Below, piece after piece: positions 1-7,825 of a DNA stretch of 25,960 nt. The position numbers and the translations under genes are program-made. Below the pieces are notes generated by a model, which saw only the letters and a program-made list of their open reading frames with translations, did no database searches and was not told the DNA's origin. Within the stretch, counting starts at the first letter, position 1; the number at the start of each line of letters is the position of its first letter. The stretch covers positions 1 through 25,960 of the forward strand of contig JBJTOK010000046.1 in assembly GCA_046074525.1 (NCBI GenBank), read 5' to 3'. The stretch is from JAHEZL01 sp046074525 (lineage in GTDB: Bacteria; Bacteroidota; Bacteroidia; Flavobacteriales_C; GCA-002722245).

Positions 1-58
1 CTAATTTTAGTAACTGGGTGAAGACCGGCTGTCCGGTAAAACGACTATCTTTATGCAT
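1..58 (-). CDS. Transposase N-terminus (partial, IS4/DUF4372-like)
   Basis: An open frame on the minus strand starts with ATG at 58-56 and runs off the left edge. The 19 visible residues, MHKDSRFTGQPVFTQLLKL, look like the N-terminus of Bacteroidota IS4-type transposases with a DUF4372 leader, which typically begin with a short polar stretch followed by (S/T)GQP(I/V)F(S/T)QLL. The catalytic DDE region lies outside the window, so the family call rests on this leader only. A TATATTTG box at 90-83 (minus) would put transcription initiation just upstream of the start codon. Other frames here are closed or meaningless. I am fairly confident that it is a transposase start and less sure of the family. 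Confidence 0.55.
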   Translation of the reverse strand, partial: MHKDSRFTGQPVFTQLLKL

Positions 59-82
59 GATTATATTTTGGTTGTGGTGACT

Positions 83-90
83 CAAATATA
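83..90 (-). promoter_or_regulatory. Putative -7 box of the left transposase
   Basis: On the minus strand this reads TATATTTG, an exact match to the Bacteroidota TAnnTTTG -7 element, 24 bases before the ATG at 58. No perfect -33 TTG is placed 19-21 bases upstream; a TTTC sits at about the right distance, inside the 98-123 hairpin. It is inferred to be the transposase promoter. Confidence 0.35.
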
Positions 91-97
91 TCATGCC

Positions 98-130
98 GAG
101 GTTGATAGGAAACTATCAACCTCTCTTTTT
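98..130. terminator. Perfect 11-bp hairpin with GAAA loop beside the IS
   Basis: GAGGTTGATAG (98-108) and CTATCAACCTC (113-123) are perfect reverse complements around a GAAA loop. On the plus strand the stem is followed by TCTTTTT (124-130), the form of an intrinsic terminator. Both flanking genes are on the minus strand, where the stem has no U-run after it. It may therefore stop outward transcription from the insertion sequence, or fold in read-through RNA from the peptidase gene. Confidence 0.55.
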
Positions 131-178
131 AACCGGACAACAATGAACTTGTTTCAGGATCTTTCTATTTATATAAAA

Positions 179-1621
179 TTATTCTATCACCAGTTTTTCA
201 CTGGTCATCTCAACGCCATCTTTGGTAACCGACAAGATATATACACCCGGACTCAATCCCAGCTCCGCAGCGTTCATGCTGATTTTATAATCACCTTCCA
301 TTTGTTGTTGTGCAGTCATCACCGAAATTTCCTTTCCGAAAATATCGTGCAGGCTAACCCCTACATTGGTCGATTTATCAAGATAGTAAATTAATTGTGT
401 CTCGCTATTGGATGGATTTGGGTAAATCACATATTCAAAATCATCGGTTTTGGCGGTCACCGTTACACCTGTTGCCGCCGATTTATTCACAGTCCAGTTG
501 ATCGCATAAGTATGTGCAGTAGTATGGGAAGCACTGCGAATTAAAGTCGACTTATCAAGAATGCTCGCCTTTACCGTATTATCACCATCATTAAGTGCCG
601 ACAATAGTGCAGTATAGCTGCTGGCACTTCCGGTGCTCACAACCGAACCATTCACACTCCATTGAATCTCCAGTGTATTTGGTACAGGCAACACAGTAGT
701 AATATCAAATAGCACATCAGCGGAAGCATCTAAAGTAGAAGCATTCGAAGGCGAGAACGCATCGTAGGGTTTGGTTAAATCCAAAAACTTGAGCACGTGT
801 GCCTCGGCGCAAACCGGACAAAAAGGATAGTTTGTTCCAAGGTATTCCATCTTGCACTTTCCGGTCACCGGTTTTTTCCAGTTGGCATCACCACTGTGCG
901 GATACAAGCCCACTGTCATCGATCCAACTGTCCCCACCCATGGTTTCCATTTTACGGTATTGACATCGGCATTGTTGGTCATGTTGGGTTTCGAGTTGGT
1001 GGCATACTGGCTTCCTGCCCAGTATTCATCGGCAAGATAAGCGAAGGAATGGCCCACCTCGTGAATAGCAATTTCAGTAGCGGAAGAGTTCACAGATGTT
1101 ACTGCTATCGAACCTCCTGCCCCGCCATAATGCGTTGAGTTGGCAAGAATCAAAACCTGATCGTAATCGGGCCAGTTGGCCGCCATTACCGGACCCACTT
1201 TTGAGGATTTACTGGCACAAAGCAAGCGGTGGTAAGAGCCATTACCACAATCGAAAGAAGAACCAAAATAGTTATCGACAGTGGATATTGCCAAAGCACT
1301 GCAATTGGCATCACTGCCTTTATCAGTAGCATTTTGCGCGTGACTCGCTCCACTCTGATTAGAGATTACTTTTATCGCCAGTACATTGATATAATTCTTG
1401 TATTCCTTATAGGGCGTAGTATTGAAGAAAGCATTAGTAATAGTGGTAGCATCGGTGATGAATTTGCCCTGCTGTCCGGCAGTGTATCCATCACCCAGCA
1501 ACACGATATTTACGCGATTGGAAGACGGTCCGGTCCAGTAAATTGTATCTACATCAAATACCTGTGCCGACAGGACTGTAGTACATGCAACGGCAGATAA
1601 AAAAGTGTACAGTTTTTTCAT
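179..1621 (-). CDS. Secreted M64-family zinc metallopeptidase with T9SS sorting domain
   Basis: A 480-residue exported protein starting at MKKLYTF, with a signal peptide ending near SAQ (residue 20). The zinc-peptidase signature HEVGHSFAYLADEY puts H187, E188 and H191 as the HExxH core, with D198 seven residues after the second His. This resembles the M64 (IgA peptidase) family. The last 80 or so residues form a T9SS type A sorting domain: IYPNPSNSETQ, a beta-rich middle, and SPGVYILSV before the conserved terminal lysine region. It should therefore be secreted through the outer membrane and either released or anchored. An in-frame ATG at 1639 would overlap the upstream lipoprotein gene and add six residues ahead of a normal signal peptide, so I prefer 1621. 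The substrate is unknown. It is the distal gene downstream of leuS and the lipoprotein. Confidence 0.82.
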   Translation of the reverse strand: MKKLYTFLSAVACTTVLSAQVFDVDTIYWTGPSSNRVNIVLLGDGYTAGQQGKFITDATTITNAFFNTTPYKEYKNYINVLAIKVISNQSGASHAQNATDKGSDANCSALAISTVDNYFGSSFDCGNGSYHRLLCASKSSKVGPVMAANWPDYDQVLILANSTHYGGAGGSIAVTSVNSSATEIAIHEVGHSFAYLADEYWAGSQYATNSKPNMTNNADVNTVKWKPWVGTVGSMTVGLYPHSGDANWKKPVTGKCKMEYLGTNYPFCPVCAEAHVLKFLDLTKPYDAFSPSNASTLDASADVLFDITTVLPVPNTLEIQWSVNGSVVSTGSASSYTALLSALNDGDNTVKASILDKSTLIRSASHTTAHTYAINWTVNKSAATGVTVTAKTDDFEYVIYPNPSNSETQLIYYLDKSTNVGVSLHDIFGKEISVMTAQQQMEGDYKISMNAAELGLSPGVYILSVTKDGVEMTSEKLVIE

Positions 1622-1629
1622 ATGTGATT

Positions 1630-2118
1630 TTATTGACAATTTAGGTTCGTGATATATTTATATTGATTGGTGGTAATTTCAAAAACAACTGCTTTTGCAA
1701 TGTTTTTAGAGAGTTTTTGTAAACGGATCGTAAGGATTTTTTCATCGAATTTCACGATGGCCTTTTCAATTTTTCCATTTTCACTGAACACGTCTTTGTG
1801 TTCTTCCAACGGATCTTCAATATAACAATCGGCAAGGGGCTTCCCCTTCTCATCCTGCAATTGAATTAAATATTTTGCATCGGGATTTTTCTCATAGGCA
1901 TTGGGAACTTTCAAAGTACCACTGCTGGAGATACTTTCCACATAAGAGACATCTACACCATGATCTTTTTTCTTGAATTGAAAGGAAACAAATACTATTC
2001 CCTCCGCAGCAAAATCAGCATTGGCAGGCTTATAGGTTTTAGAACCCAGCCGACCAGTGGCGCAGGAAAAAGCAAAAGCAATTAAAATGAAGTACAAAAA
2101 CAATCTCGACATTCTCAT
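1630..2118 (-). CDS. Small lipoprotein, unknown function
   Basis: A 162-residue protein that I do not recognise as a named family. Residues 3-18 are a hydrophobic export helix followed by a lipobox ending in C19 (AFSC-ATG), so the mature protein should be a membrane-anchored lipoprotein. The rest is a charged, beta-rich globular sequence with no cysteine cluster or catalytic signature. Met1 or Met3 (2112) could be the start; either gives a good signal sequence. It lies 8 bases upstream of the peptidase start and 50 bases downstream of the leuS stop, all on one strand, so the three genes are probably co-transcribed. Pairing with the peptidase, for instance as a chaperone or anchor, is only a guess from spacing. 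Confidence 0.7.
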   Translation of the reverse strand: MRMSRLFLYFILIAFAFSCATGRLGSKTYKPANADFAAEGIVFVSFQFKKKDHGVDVSYVESISSSGTLKVPNAYEKNPDAKYLIQLQDEKGKPLADCYIEDPLEEHKDVFSENGKIEKAIVKFDEKILTIRLQKLSKNIAKAVVFEITTNQYKYITNLNCQ

Positions 2119-2168
2119 TAGTGTAATTTTTACAAAATAAGGAATTTCGTCGAGAACAGCAAGAAATA

Positions 2169-4871
2169 TTAGACCACGATATTGACGATCTTACCAGGTA
2201 CTACGATCACCTTTTTCGGCGTCTTTCCTTCCAGATAGCGCTGTGTCTCTTCCATTCCGATGACCTCTTTTTCTACTATTTCTTTCGATAAGGACAGATC
2301 AAATTCTTTGAAGAATCGTGTTTTACCATTGAAGGAAACAGGGTACTTGAAAGTGCTTTCGGTGAGATATTCTTCTTTCAGTTCAGGATACTGCGCAAAG
2401 GTGATGCTTTTAGTATTACCCAGCTTCTCCCACAACTCTTCCGCAACAAAAGGTGCGTAAGGGGAAATCACAATAATGAGTTCCGACAAAATCACTTTCT
2501 TATTGCATTTCAAAGCGCCCAGTTCATTCACCGCAATCATGAAAGACGACACGGAAGTATTGAAAGAAAAATTCTCAATGTCTTCCTGTACTTTCTTGAT
2601 GATTTTATGCAGCGACTTCAATTCCTCTTTTGTTGGCGCTTCATCAGAAACAACAAAATTATTGTTGTTATCGTGGAAAAGTCTCCACAATTTGCGGATG
2701 AAATTCGATGTTCCGGAAATGCTGTTGGTGTTCCATGGTTTGGAGAGTTCCAGTGGACCAAGAAACATTTCATACAAGCGCAAACAATCAGCGCCGTGTT
2801 TATCACAAATATCATCTGGATTTACAACATTGTACCAACGCTTACTCATCTTTTCTACAGCAGTACCACAAACCAATTTCCCAGCTTCTAATTCGTAGGT
2901 AGTATTTTTGAAATCATCTCTCCACAACTTCAACTTCTCAACATCAACCACAATATTATCAACAATGTTTACATCAATATGAATAGCTGTAGTTTCATAC
3001 TTATCTTTTAATCCCAACGATACAATTTTGTTTTCTCCATTCACTCTGTAAATCATGCATGAAGTACCCTGTATCATCCCCTGGTTAATCAACTTCTTCG
3101 CAGGTTCGTTCACTGGAATAAATCCACGGTCAAACAAAAATTTCGTCCAAAAACGAACATAGAGCAAATGCCCCGTTGCATGCTCATTTCCGCCGATATA
3201 GAGATCTACATTTTGCCAGTAGTTCACCGCTTCTTTTGATACAAATTCCTTGTCGTTTTTTGGATCCATGTAACGCAGAAAATACCATGAAGAGCCCGCC
3301 CAGCCTGGCATAGTGGAATATTCATATTCGTATTTTCCCTGGTACTTCCATCCCGTAGCGCGCGCCAGTGGCGGCTCACCGCTTTCGGTTGGCAAGTATT
3401 TATCCACCTCCGGAAGAATCAAAGGCAGTTCGCTCTCATTCAAAACATGAGGAATTCCATCTTTATAATACACCGGAATCGGCTCTCCCCAGTAGCGCTG
3501 ACGACCAAAAATAGCGTCGCGCAAACGGTAATTGGTTTTGCCTTTGCCCAAAGATTTTTCCTCAATCACAGCAATAATTTTTTTCATCGCTTCCTTCACT
3601 TCCAATCCATTGAGGAAATCGGAATTGATCATTTTTCCTGTTTTCGATTCATAGGCTTCTTCTTCGATATTGCCACCTTCCACCACTGGAATGATAGGCA
3701 ATTTGAATTCTTTGGCGAAAGCATAATCGCGCGAATCGTGACCGGCAACGGCCATTACAGCGCCGGTACCATAGCCCGCCAAAACATAATCACCGATCCA
3801 GATTGGAATATTTTTTCCGGTGAAAGGATGCACCGCATAAGCGCCGGTGAACACGCCACTCACGGTTTTCACGTCGGCCATTCTTTCACGCTCCGAACGG
3901 TTTTTTGCTTTTTCAACGTAGGCTTCCACTGCCGGCTTTTGTTCGGTAGAAGTGAGCTCAGCCACCATTTCATGCTCAGGAGCAATTACCATGAAAGACA
4001 CACCGAATATAGTATCGGGACGGGTGGTAAAAACTTCCAGTTCCTTCTCAGAACCCGAAACTTTAAACTTCAAACTTGAACCCGTAGATTTCCCAATCCA
4101 GTTGCGCTGCGCTTCTTTAATGCTTTCCGTCCAGTCGATGCCGTCCAGATCATTCAGCAATCTCTCGGCATAAGCCGTAATACGTAAACTCCACTGCAGC
4201 ATTTTTTTTCTTTCTACCGGATGACCTCCTCGCTCCGAAACGCCGTCTTTCACCTCGTCGTTGGCGAGAACAGTTCCCAAAGCCGGACACCAGTTCACCA
4301 TCGCTTCAGACAAATAAGCCAAACGATGTTCGAGCAGAACATCCGATTTTTCTTTTTCAGACAAAGCATCAAAGCCCTCGATTTTTGGAATCAAGGTTTG
4401 AATGTCTTCAGCCTTCTTCGTCTCGGGATTGTACCAGGAATTAAAAAGCTGGATAAAAATCCATTGTGTCCATTTGTAATAACTTGGATCACTGGTGCGC
4501 ACCTCGCGGTCCCAATCGAAGGAAAATCCGATTTTATCCAGCTGATCGCGGTAGCGCTCAATATTTTGTTTGGTCGTAATAGCAGGGTGCTGACCGGTTT
4601 GAATGGCATATTGCTCGGCAGGCAAGCCGAAAGAATCATAACCCATCGGGTGCAAAACGTTAAAGCCCTTCAGTCGCTTGTAACGTGCATAAATATCACT
4701 GGCGATGTAGCCCAGCGGATGCCCGACGTGCAGTCCTGCCCCCGACGGATACGGGAACATATCGAGCACATAGCTCTTTGGTTTGTTGCTGTCTTGCTGG
4801 GTTCTGTATGTTTTTTCCGAAGCCCATTTAGCTCTCCATTTGGCTTCTACTTCTTTGAAATTGTATTCCAC
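2169..4871 (-). CDS. leuS: Leucyl-tRNA synthetase
   Basis: A 900-residue class I aminoacyl-tRNA synthetase that charges tRNA-Leu in the cytoplasm. The HIGH signature is HVGH at residues 48-51, within PYPSGAGLHVGHPLGY. The second ATP-binding loop is KMSKR at 674-678, in place of the usual KMSKS. The CP1 editing domain is recognisable from TTRPDTIFGVSFMVIAPEHE and from AVAGHDSRD, whose aspartates belong to the hydrolytic editing site. The C-terminal anticodon-binding and Val/Leu-type tail is complete. A weak promoter (TTTA-N20-TATTTTCG, minus strand, box at 4903-4896) sits in the 80-base gap shared with divergent ftsX. Full family length, with no sign of damage. Confidence 0.97.
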   Translation of the reverse strand: MEYNFKEVEAKWRAKWASEKTYRTQQDSNKPKSYVLDMFPYPSGAGLHVGHPLGYIASDIYARYKRLKGFNVLHPMGYDSFGLPAEQYAIQTGQHPAITTKQNIERYRDQLDKIGFSFDWDREVRTSDPSYYKWTQWIFIQLFNSWYNPETKKAEDIQTLIPKIEGFDALSEKEKSDVLLEHRLAYLSEAMVNWCPALGTVLANDEVKDGVSERGGHPVERKKMLQWSLRITAYAERLLNDLDGIDWTESIKEAQRNWIGKSTGSSLKFKVSGSEKELEVFTTRPDTIFGVSFMVIAPEHEMVAELTSTEQKPAVEAYVEKAKNRSERERMADVKTVSGVFTGAYAVHPFTGKNIPIWIGDYVLAGYGTGAVMAVAGHDSRDYAFAKEFKLPIIPVVEGGNIEEEAYESKTGKMINSDFLNGLEVKEAMKKIIAVIEEKSLGKGKTNYRLRDAIFGRQRYWGEPIPVYYKDGIPHVLNESELPLILPEVDKYLPTESGEPPLARATGWKYQGKYEYEYSTMPGWAGSSWYFLRYMDPKNDKEFVSKEAVNYWQNVDLYIGGNEHATGHLLYVRFWTKFLFDRGFIPVNEPAKKLINQGMIQGTSCMIYRVNGENKIVSLGLKDKYETTAIHIDVNIVDNIVVDVEKLKLWRDDFKNTTYELEAGKLVCGTAVEKMSKRWYNVVNPDDICDKHGADCLRLYEMFLGPLELSKPWNTNSISGTSNFIRKLWRLFHDNNNNFVVSDEAPTKEELKSLHKIIKKVQEDIENFSFNTSVSSFMIAVNELGALKCNKKVILSELIIVISPYAPFVAEELWEKLGNTKSITFAQYPELKEEYLTESTFKYPVSFNGKTRFFKEFDLSLSKEIVEKEVIGMEETQRYLEGKTPKKVIVVPGKIVNIVV

Positions 4872-4951
4872 TGTAATGTCTTTATATATCTGTTGCGAAA
4901 ATAAGCAATTATGTTTCAGGCTCTAAACCTTTTTATTATTTTAGCCGCGTC

Positions 4952-5836
4952 ATGGAATGGAAAAGTAATATCAACGTTTGGAGGACCAGAATATCCTATG
5001 TCTCTACAGTCATCAGCATTGCACTGGTTTTATTTGTAATCGGACTGCTCGGACTGATGATTCTCAATGTGAAATCCATTTCCGACAAGGTGAAGGAGAA
5101 TTTCGAATGCAACATTTATATTAAGGACGACGCCAAAAAGGCCGATGTCATGCAGTTCAAGAAGATGATGGAAGCCAAGGATTTCGTCATCAGCACCAGC
5201 TATATCGATGAAGATTCGGCCAAAAAAATTCTCGCTGCCGAACTCGACCCTACCGAACAATTCGATGATATCGTTGGCGATGAGCAGGTGCTGGAAGCTT
5301 CTGTCGTTATTAAAGTGAAAGCCGAATACACCCATCCCGACTCCCTGAAGAAACTGGAAACCGAACTACTGAAAAACACGGTGGTTTCCGATGTGCGCTA
5401 CGACAGCGATAACCTCATGAAAATCCACCAGAATGTAGAAAGAGCAAAACCCTGGCTGTTGGGTATCAGTGGTGTACTGCTCTTTATAGCGGTGGTGCTG
5501 ATCAACAATACACTCCGTCTCAAGGTTTACTCACAAAGGTTCCTCATCCGCACCATGCAGCTCATTGGCGCCAAATGGTCGTTTATACGGAAACCATTTA
5601 TTTTCAGCGCATTGCTACAAGGCATCATTGGCGCATTACTCGCTATTTTACTGCTGATGGGCTTCCTGTCTTTTTTAATTGATCACCAACCCGATTTTGC
5701 CGATATACAGAATCCTGAGATGAATTTCATGCTCTATCTCGGACTGCTCGGCCTTGGTATCCTGATTACGGGAATATCCACCATTATTGCGGTAAATAAA
5801 TTCCTGCGACTCAAAACTGACGAACTATATTATTAA
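4952..5836 (+). CDS. ftsX: Cell-division protein FtsX-like permease
   Basis: A 294-residue FtsX-type protein. It has a first transmembrane helix near residues 15-38, a periplasmic domain of about 130 residues, and three further helices (about 170-190, 215-240 and 265-285). This is the four-helix FtsX/MacB-like topology. In other bacteria FtsX pairs with the ATPase FtsE and controls peptidoglycan hydrolases at the septum. No ftsE is adjacent, which is normal in Bacteroidota. It leads a tight plus-strand run (gaps of 1, 3 and 1 bases) with DUF3098, uppP and truB. The ATG at 4952 directly follows an A/T-rich stretch that could hold its promoter. Confidence 0.9.
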   Translation: MEWKSNINVWRTRISYVSTVISIALVLFVIGLLGLMILNVKSISDKVKENFECNIYIKDDAKKADVMQFKKMMEAKDFVISTSYIDEDSAKKILAAELDPTEQFDDIVGDEQVLEASVVIKVKAEYTHPDSLKKLETELLKNTVVSDVRYDSDNLMKIHQNVERAKPWLLGISGVLLFIAVVLINNTLRLKVYSQRFLIRTMQLIGAKWSFIRKPFIFSALLQGIIGALLAILLLMGFLSFLIDHQPDFADIQNPEMNFMLYLGLLGLGILITGISTIIAVNKFLRLKTDELYY

Positions 5837-5837
5837 A

Positions 5838-6071
5838 ATGGAAAAGAAAGAAGAAGCTTTTGAATTCGGTAAAAAAAATTACCTCCTCATTATTGCAGGA
5901 GTGGTAGTAATGGCCCTCGGCTTTATGCTGCTGTCGGGTGGTGGAACCGATGATCCTAAACAATTCCACCCTGAGGAATTGTTCAGCGCCCGCCGCATTA
6001 CTTTCGGGCCGATTGCGATTCTGGCCGGACTCGTTATAGTTCTTTTCGGTATTCTTAAAAAGCCGGAGTAG
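5838..6071 (+). CDS. DUF3098 family small membrane protein
   Basis: A 77-residue protein with two transmembrane helices (about 14-34 and 53-73) joined by a short loop containing RRITFGPI. Length, topology and position match the DUF3098 family, which in Bacteroidota occurs between ftsX and uppP. It starts one base after the ftsX stop and ends 3 bases before uppP, so it is almost certainly translated from the same mRNA. No catalytic residues are visible and its function is unknown. A role alongside FtsX or in envelope assembly is inferred from the conserved neighbourhood only. Confidence 0.85.
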   Translation: MEKKEEAFEFGKKNYLLIIAGVVVMALGFMLLSGGGTDDPKQFHPEELFSARRITFGPIAILAGLVIVLFGILKKPE

Positions 6072-6074
6072 AAT

Positions 6075-6866
6075 ATGAGCATTATTCAAGCTATCATCAT
6101 CGCCATCATTGAAGGCCTCACTGAATTTTTGCCTGTTTCCTCTACAGGGCACATGATATTGGCGCAAGCGCTGATGGATGTGCAGGATCCGGAGTTTGCT
6201 AAAACCTTTGAAATCGTGATACAGCTGGGCGCCATCATGGCGGTGTTGCTGTTGTACATTAAGCGTTTCTTTGTAGGCATTAACATTTACCTTAAGCTTT
6301 TCGTGGCTTTTTTACCTACGGGCGTAATTGGTTTCCTGGCTTATAAAACCATTAAAACTTATCTCTTTAATCCTTTCACAGTAAGTATTTCCCTTATTGT
6401 TGGAGGAGTTATCCTCATTTTACTTGATAAATGGAGCGCCGAGAAAAAAACGGAGTACAAGGAGGTGGAAGACCTGAGTTATTTTGGCGCATTGAAGATC
6501 GGACTCATCCAGTGCTTCTCCATGATACCAGGTGTCTCAAGAGCTGCTGCTACTATTTTCGGCGGAATCTTTTCGGGCTTCAACCGCAAGCAAGCTGCTG
6601 AGTTTTCTTTCCTGCTCGCTATTCCAACCATGTTTGCCGCATCGGGTTATGATTTATTGAAAGAACATGAAAATATCCATAGCGAAGACATCAGCACTCT
6701 TGGCGTTGGACTCCTCGTGGCCTTCATGGTAGCCATTGTAGCAGTGAAAGGTTTTATTGCTTTCCTCAACAAATATGGCTTTAAGCACTTTGGTTATTAC
6801 CGCATTGTTTTGGGTATCTTGTTTTTGAGCTATGCCATGGCAACAGGCCTAGAAATGGTTCCTTAA
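6075..6866 (+). CDS. uppP: Undecaprenyl-diphosphate phosphatase
   Basis: A 263-residue integral membrane enzyme that dephosphorylates undecaprenyl pyrophosphate, recycling the lipid carrier for peptidoglycan and surface polysaccharides. The two family signatures are present: EGLTEFLPVSSTGH near residues 13-26, containing the (E/Q)xxxE-type acidic site, and PGVSRAAATIFGG near 154-166, with the conserved Ser-Arg. Several hydrophobic helices span the chain. The length is typical for BacA/UppP. It sits between DUF3098 and truB with gaps of 3 and 1 bases. Its placement beside ftsX fits shared expression of envelope-growth genes. Confidence 0.95.
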   Translation: MSIIQAIIIAIIEGLTEFLPVSSTGHMILAQALMDVQDPEFAKTFEIVIQLGAIMAVLLLYIKRFFVGINIYLKLFVAFLPTGVIGFLAYKTIKTYLFNPFTVSISLIVGGVILILLDKWSAEKKTEYKEVEDLSYFGALKIGLIQCFSMIPGVSRAAATIFGGIFSGFNRKQAAEFSFLLAIPTMFAASGYDLLKEHENIHSEDISTLGVGLLVAFMVAIVAVKGFIAFLNKYGFKHFGYYRIVLGILFLSYAMATGLEMVP

Positions 6867-6867
6867 T

Positions 6868-7572
6868 ATGTCAGACTACCTCACCGGAAAAGTCATCTTG
6901 CTGCACAAACCACTCACCTGGACATCCTTCCAGGCGGTGAAAAAAGTCAAATTCACCATCAAGGACAAGGTCCACAGGAGATCGGAAAAAGCAACCGAAA
7001 AATTCAAATTGAAAGTTGGCCATGCCGGGACTTTAGATCCACTTGCCACAGGCTTGCTCATCATCTGCACCGGCAAGGAAACCAAGAACATTGAGCTCTA
7101 CCAGGGCCAGGAAAAAGAATACACCGGCACTTTTGTGTTAGGTGCTACCACCCCCTGCTACGACCTCGAAAAGGAAATCGACCAGCACTACCCGACAGAA
7201 CACATTACTGCTGAACTGATAGAAGAAACGCGACAAAAATTCGTTGGTGCCATTCAACAGATACCGCCTTTATTCTCAGCCTTGAAAGTGGATGGCAAGA
7301 GAGCCTACAAACTGGCCCGTGCCGGAAAAGACATTGAAATAAAGGCTAGGGAAGTCACTATCTCTGAATTTGAAATCACACGTATTGCCCTGCCGGAAGT
7401 GGATTTCAGGGTGGTTTGCAGCAAAGGAACTTATATCCGCTCCCTTGCCCGTGATTTTGGCGAATCTCTCAACAGCGGCGCGCACCTGAGCGCTTTATGC
7501 CGTACCCGTATTGGTGCTTTTAAGCTGGAAGATGCGATGGGAATTGAAGAGTTTGTTGCATCTTTCGACTAA
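6868..7572 (+). CDS. truB: tRNA pseudouridine-55 synthase
   Basis: A 234-residue enzyme that converts U55 to pseudouridine in the T loop of tRNAs. The catalytic aspartate lies in GHAGTLDPLATGLLI near residues 51-65. The downstream KVDGKRAYKLAR and GTYIRSLARDFG motifs are the usual TruB RNA-binding and active-site segments. The protein is short because it lacks the C-terminal PUA domain found in some proteobacterial TruB proteins. It is the last gene of the tight ftsX cluster. About 250 noncoding bases with a new promoter follow before queA. Confidence 0.95.
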   Translation: MSDYLTGKVILLHKPLTWTSFQAVKKVKFTIKDKVHRRSEKATEKFKLKVGHAGTLDPLATGLLIICTGKETKNIELYQGQEKEYTGTFVLGATTPCYDLEKEIDQHYPTEHITAELIEETRQKFVGAIQQIPPLFSALKVDGKRAYKLARAGKDIEIKAREVTISEFEITRIALPEVDFRVVCSKGTYIRSLARDFGESLNSGAHLSALCRTRIGAFKLEDAMGIEEFVASFD

Positions 7573-7613
7573 TGCTCTTTAATACCCTTAACAAACTTTA
7601 TTTTCCCGAACTA

Positions 7614-7644
7614 TTGATTTCGCCGGCTTGTGATATTATATTTG
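7614..7644 (+). promoter_or_regulatory. Bacteroidota-type promoter for queA
   Basis: TTG at 7614-7616 and TATATTTG at 7637-7644 are separated by exactly 20 bases. This matches the Bacteroidota consensus (-33 TTG, 19-21 bases, -7 TAnnTTTG) at every fixed position. Transcription would begin near 7650, leaving a leader of about 175 bases before queA. Confidence 0.6.
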
Positions 7645-7670
7645 CCCCTCGTTAATTGTCTTTTAATCAT

Positions 7671-7790
7671 AAATCCCGTAAGATTTGTGAGATGAACTGG
7701 TCGGTCCCGACCTCTACATTTCATATTTCCTGCGAACAAAAAAAGTAATATGAAATGTCCGACTTCAAAAAATCATCTTAAAGGGATGAC
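7671..7790 (+). promoter_or_regulatory. Structured 5' leader of queA (candidate cis-regulatory RNA)
   Basis: The leader contains nested complementary segments: AGATGA (7690-7695) with TCATCT (7773-7778); GTCGG (7700-7704) with CCGAC (7759-7763); and ACATTTCATATT (7716-7727) with AATATGAAATGT (7747-7758), a perfect 12-bp stem with a 19-base loop. GGTCG (7699-7703) can instead pair locally with CGACC (7708-7712), so two folds compete. A smaller hairpin, AAATC/GATTT, lies at 7671-7686. No U-run follows the long stem, so it is not a simple terminator. It does not resemble the preQ1 riboswitch classes I know. The function is inferred only from structure and position. Confidence 0.4.
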
Positions 7791-7825
7791 ATTCCATAAG
7801 ACCTTAAAAAATTAAACTTTTACTT

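Noticed and set aside
53..394. Plus-strand 113-codon frame at the left edge
   Set aside because: It crosses the hairpin and then runs antisense to the sorting-domain end of the peptidase; its sequence has no protein character.
3447..4904. Long plus-strand frames (210 and 227 codons)
   Set aside because: Antisense to the catalytic and editing regions of leuS; they mirror leuS codon structure.
7690..7778. preQ1 riboswitch before queA
   Set aside because: The short H-type pseudoknot and A-rich tail of class I, and the layouts of classes II and III as I know them, are not apparent.
7692..7815. Two micro-frames of 18 and 21 codons in the queA leader
   Set aside because: They could be leader peptides, but there is no coding signature and the sequence is better explained by RNA stems; kept only as a remark in the leader finding.
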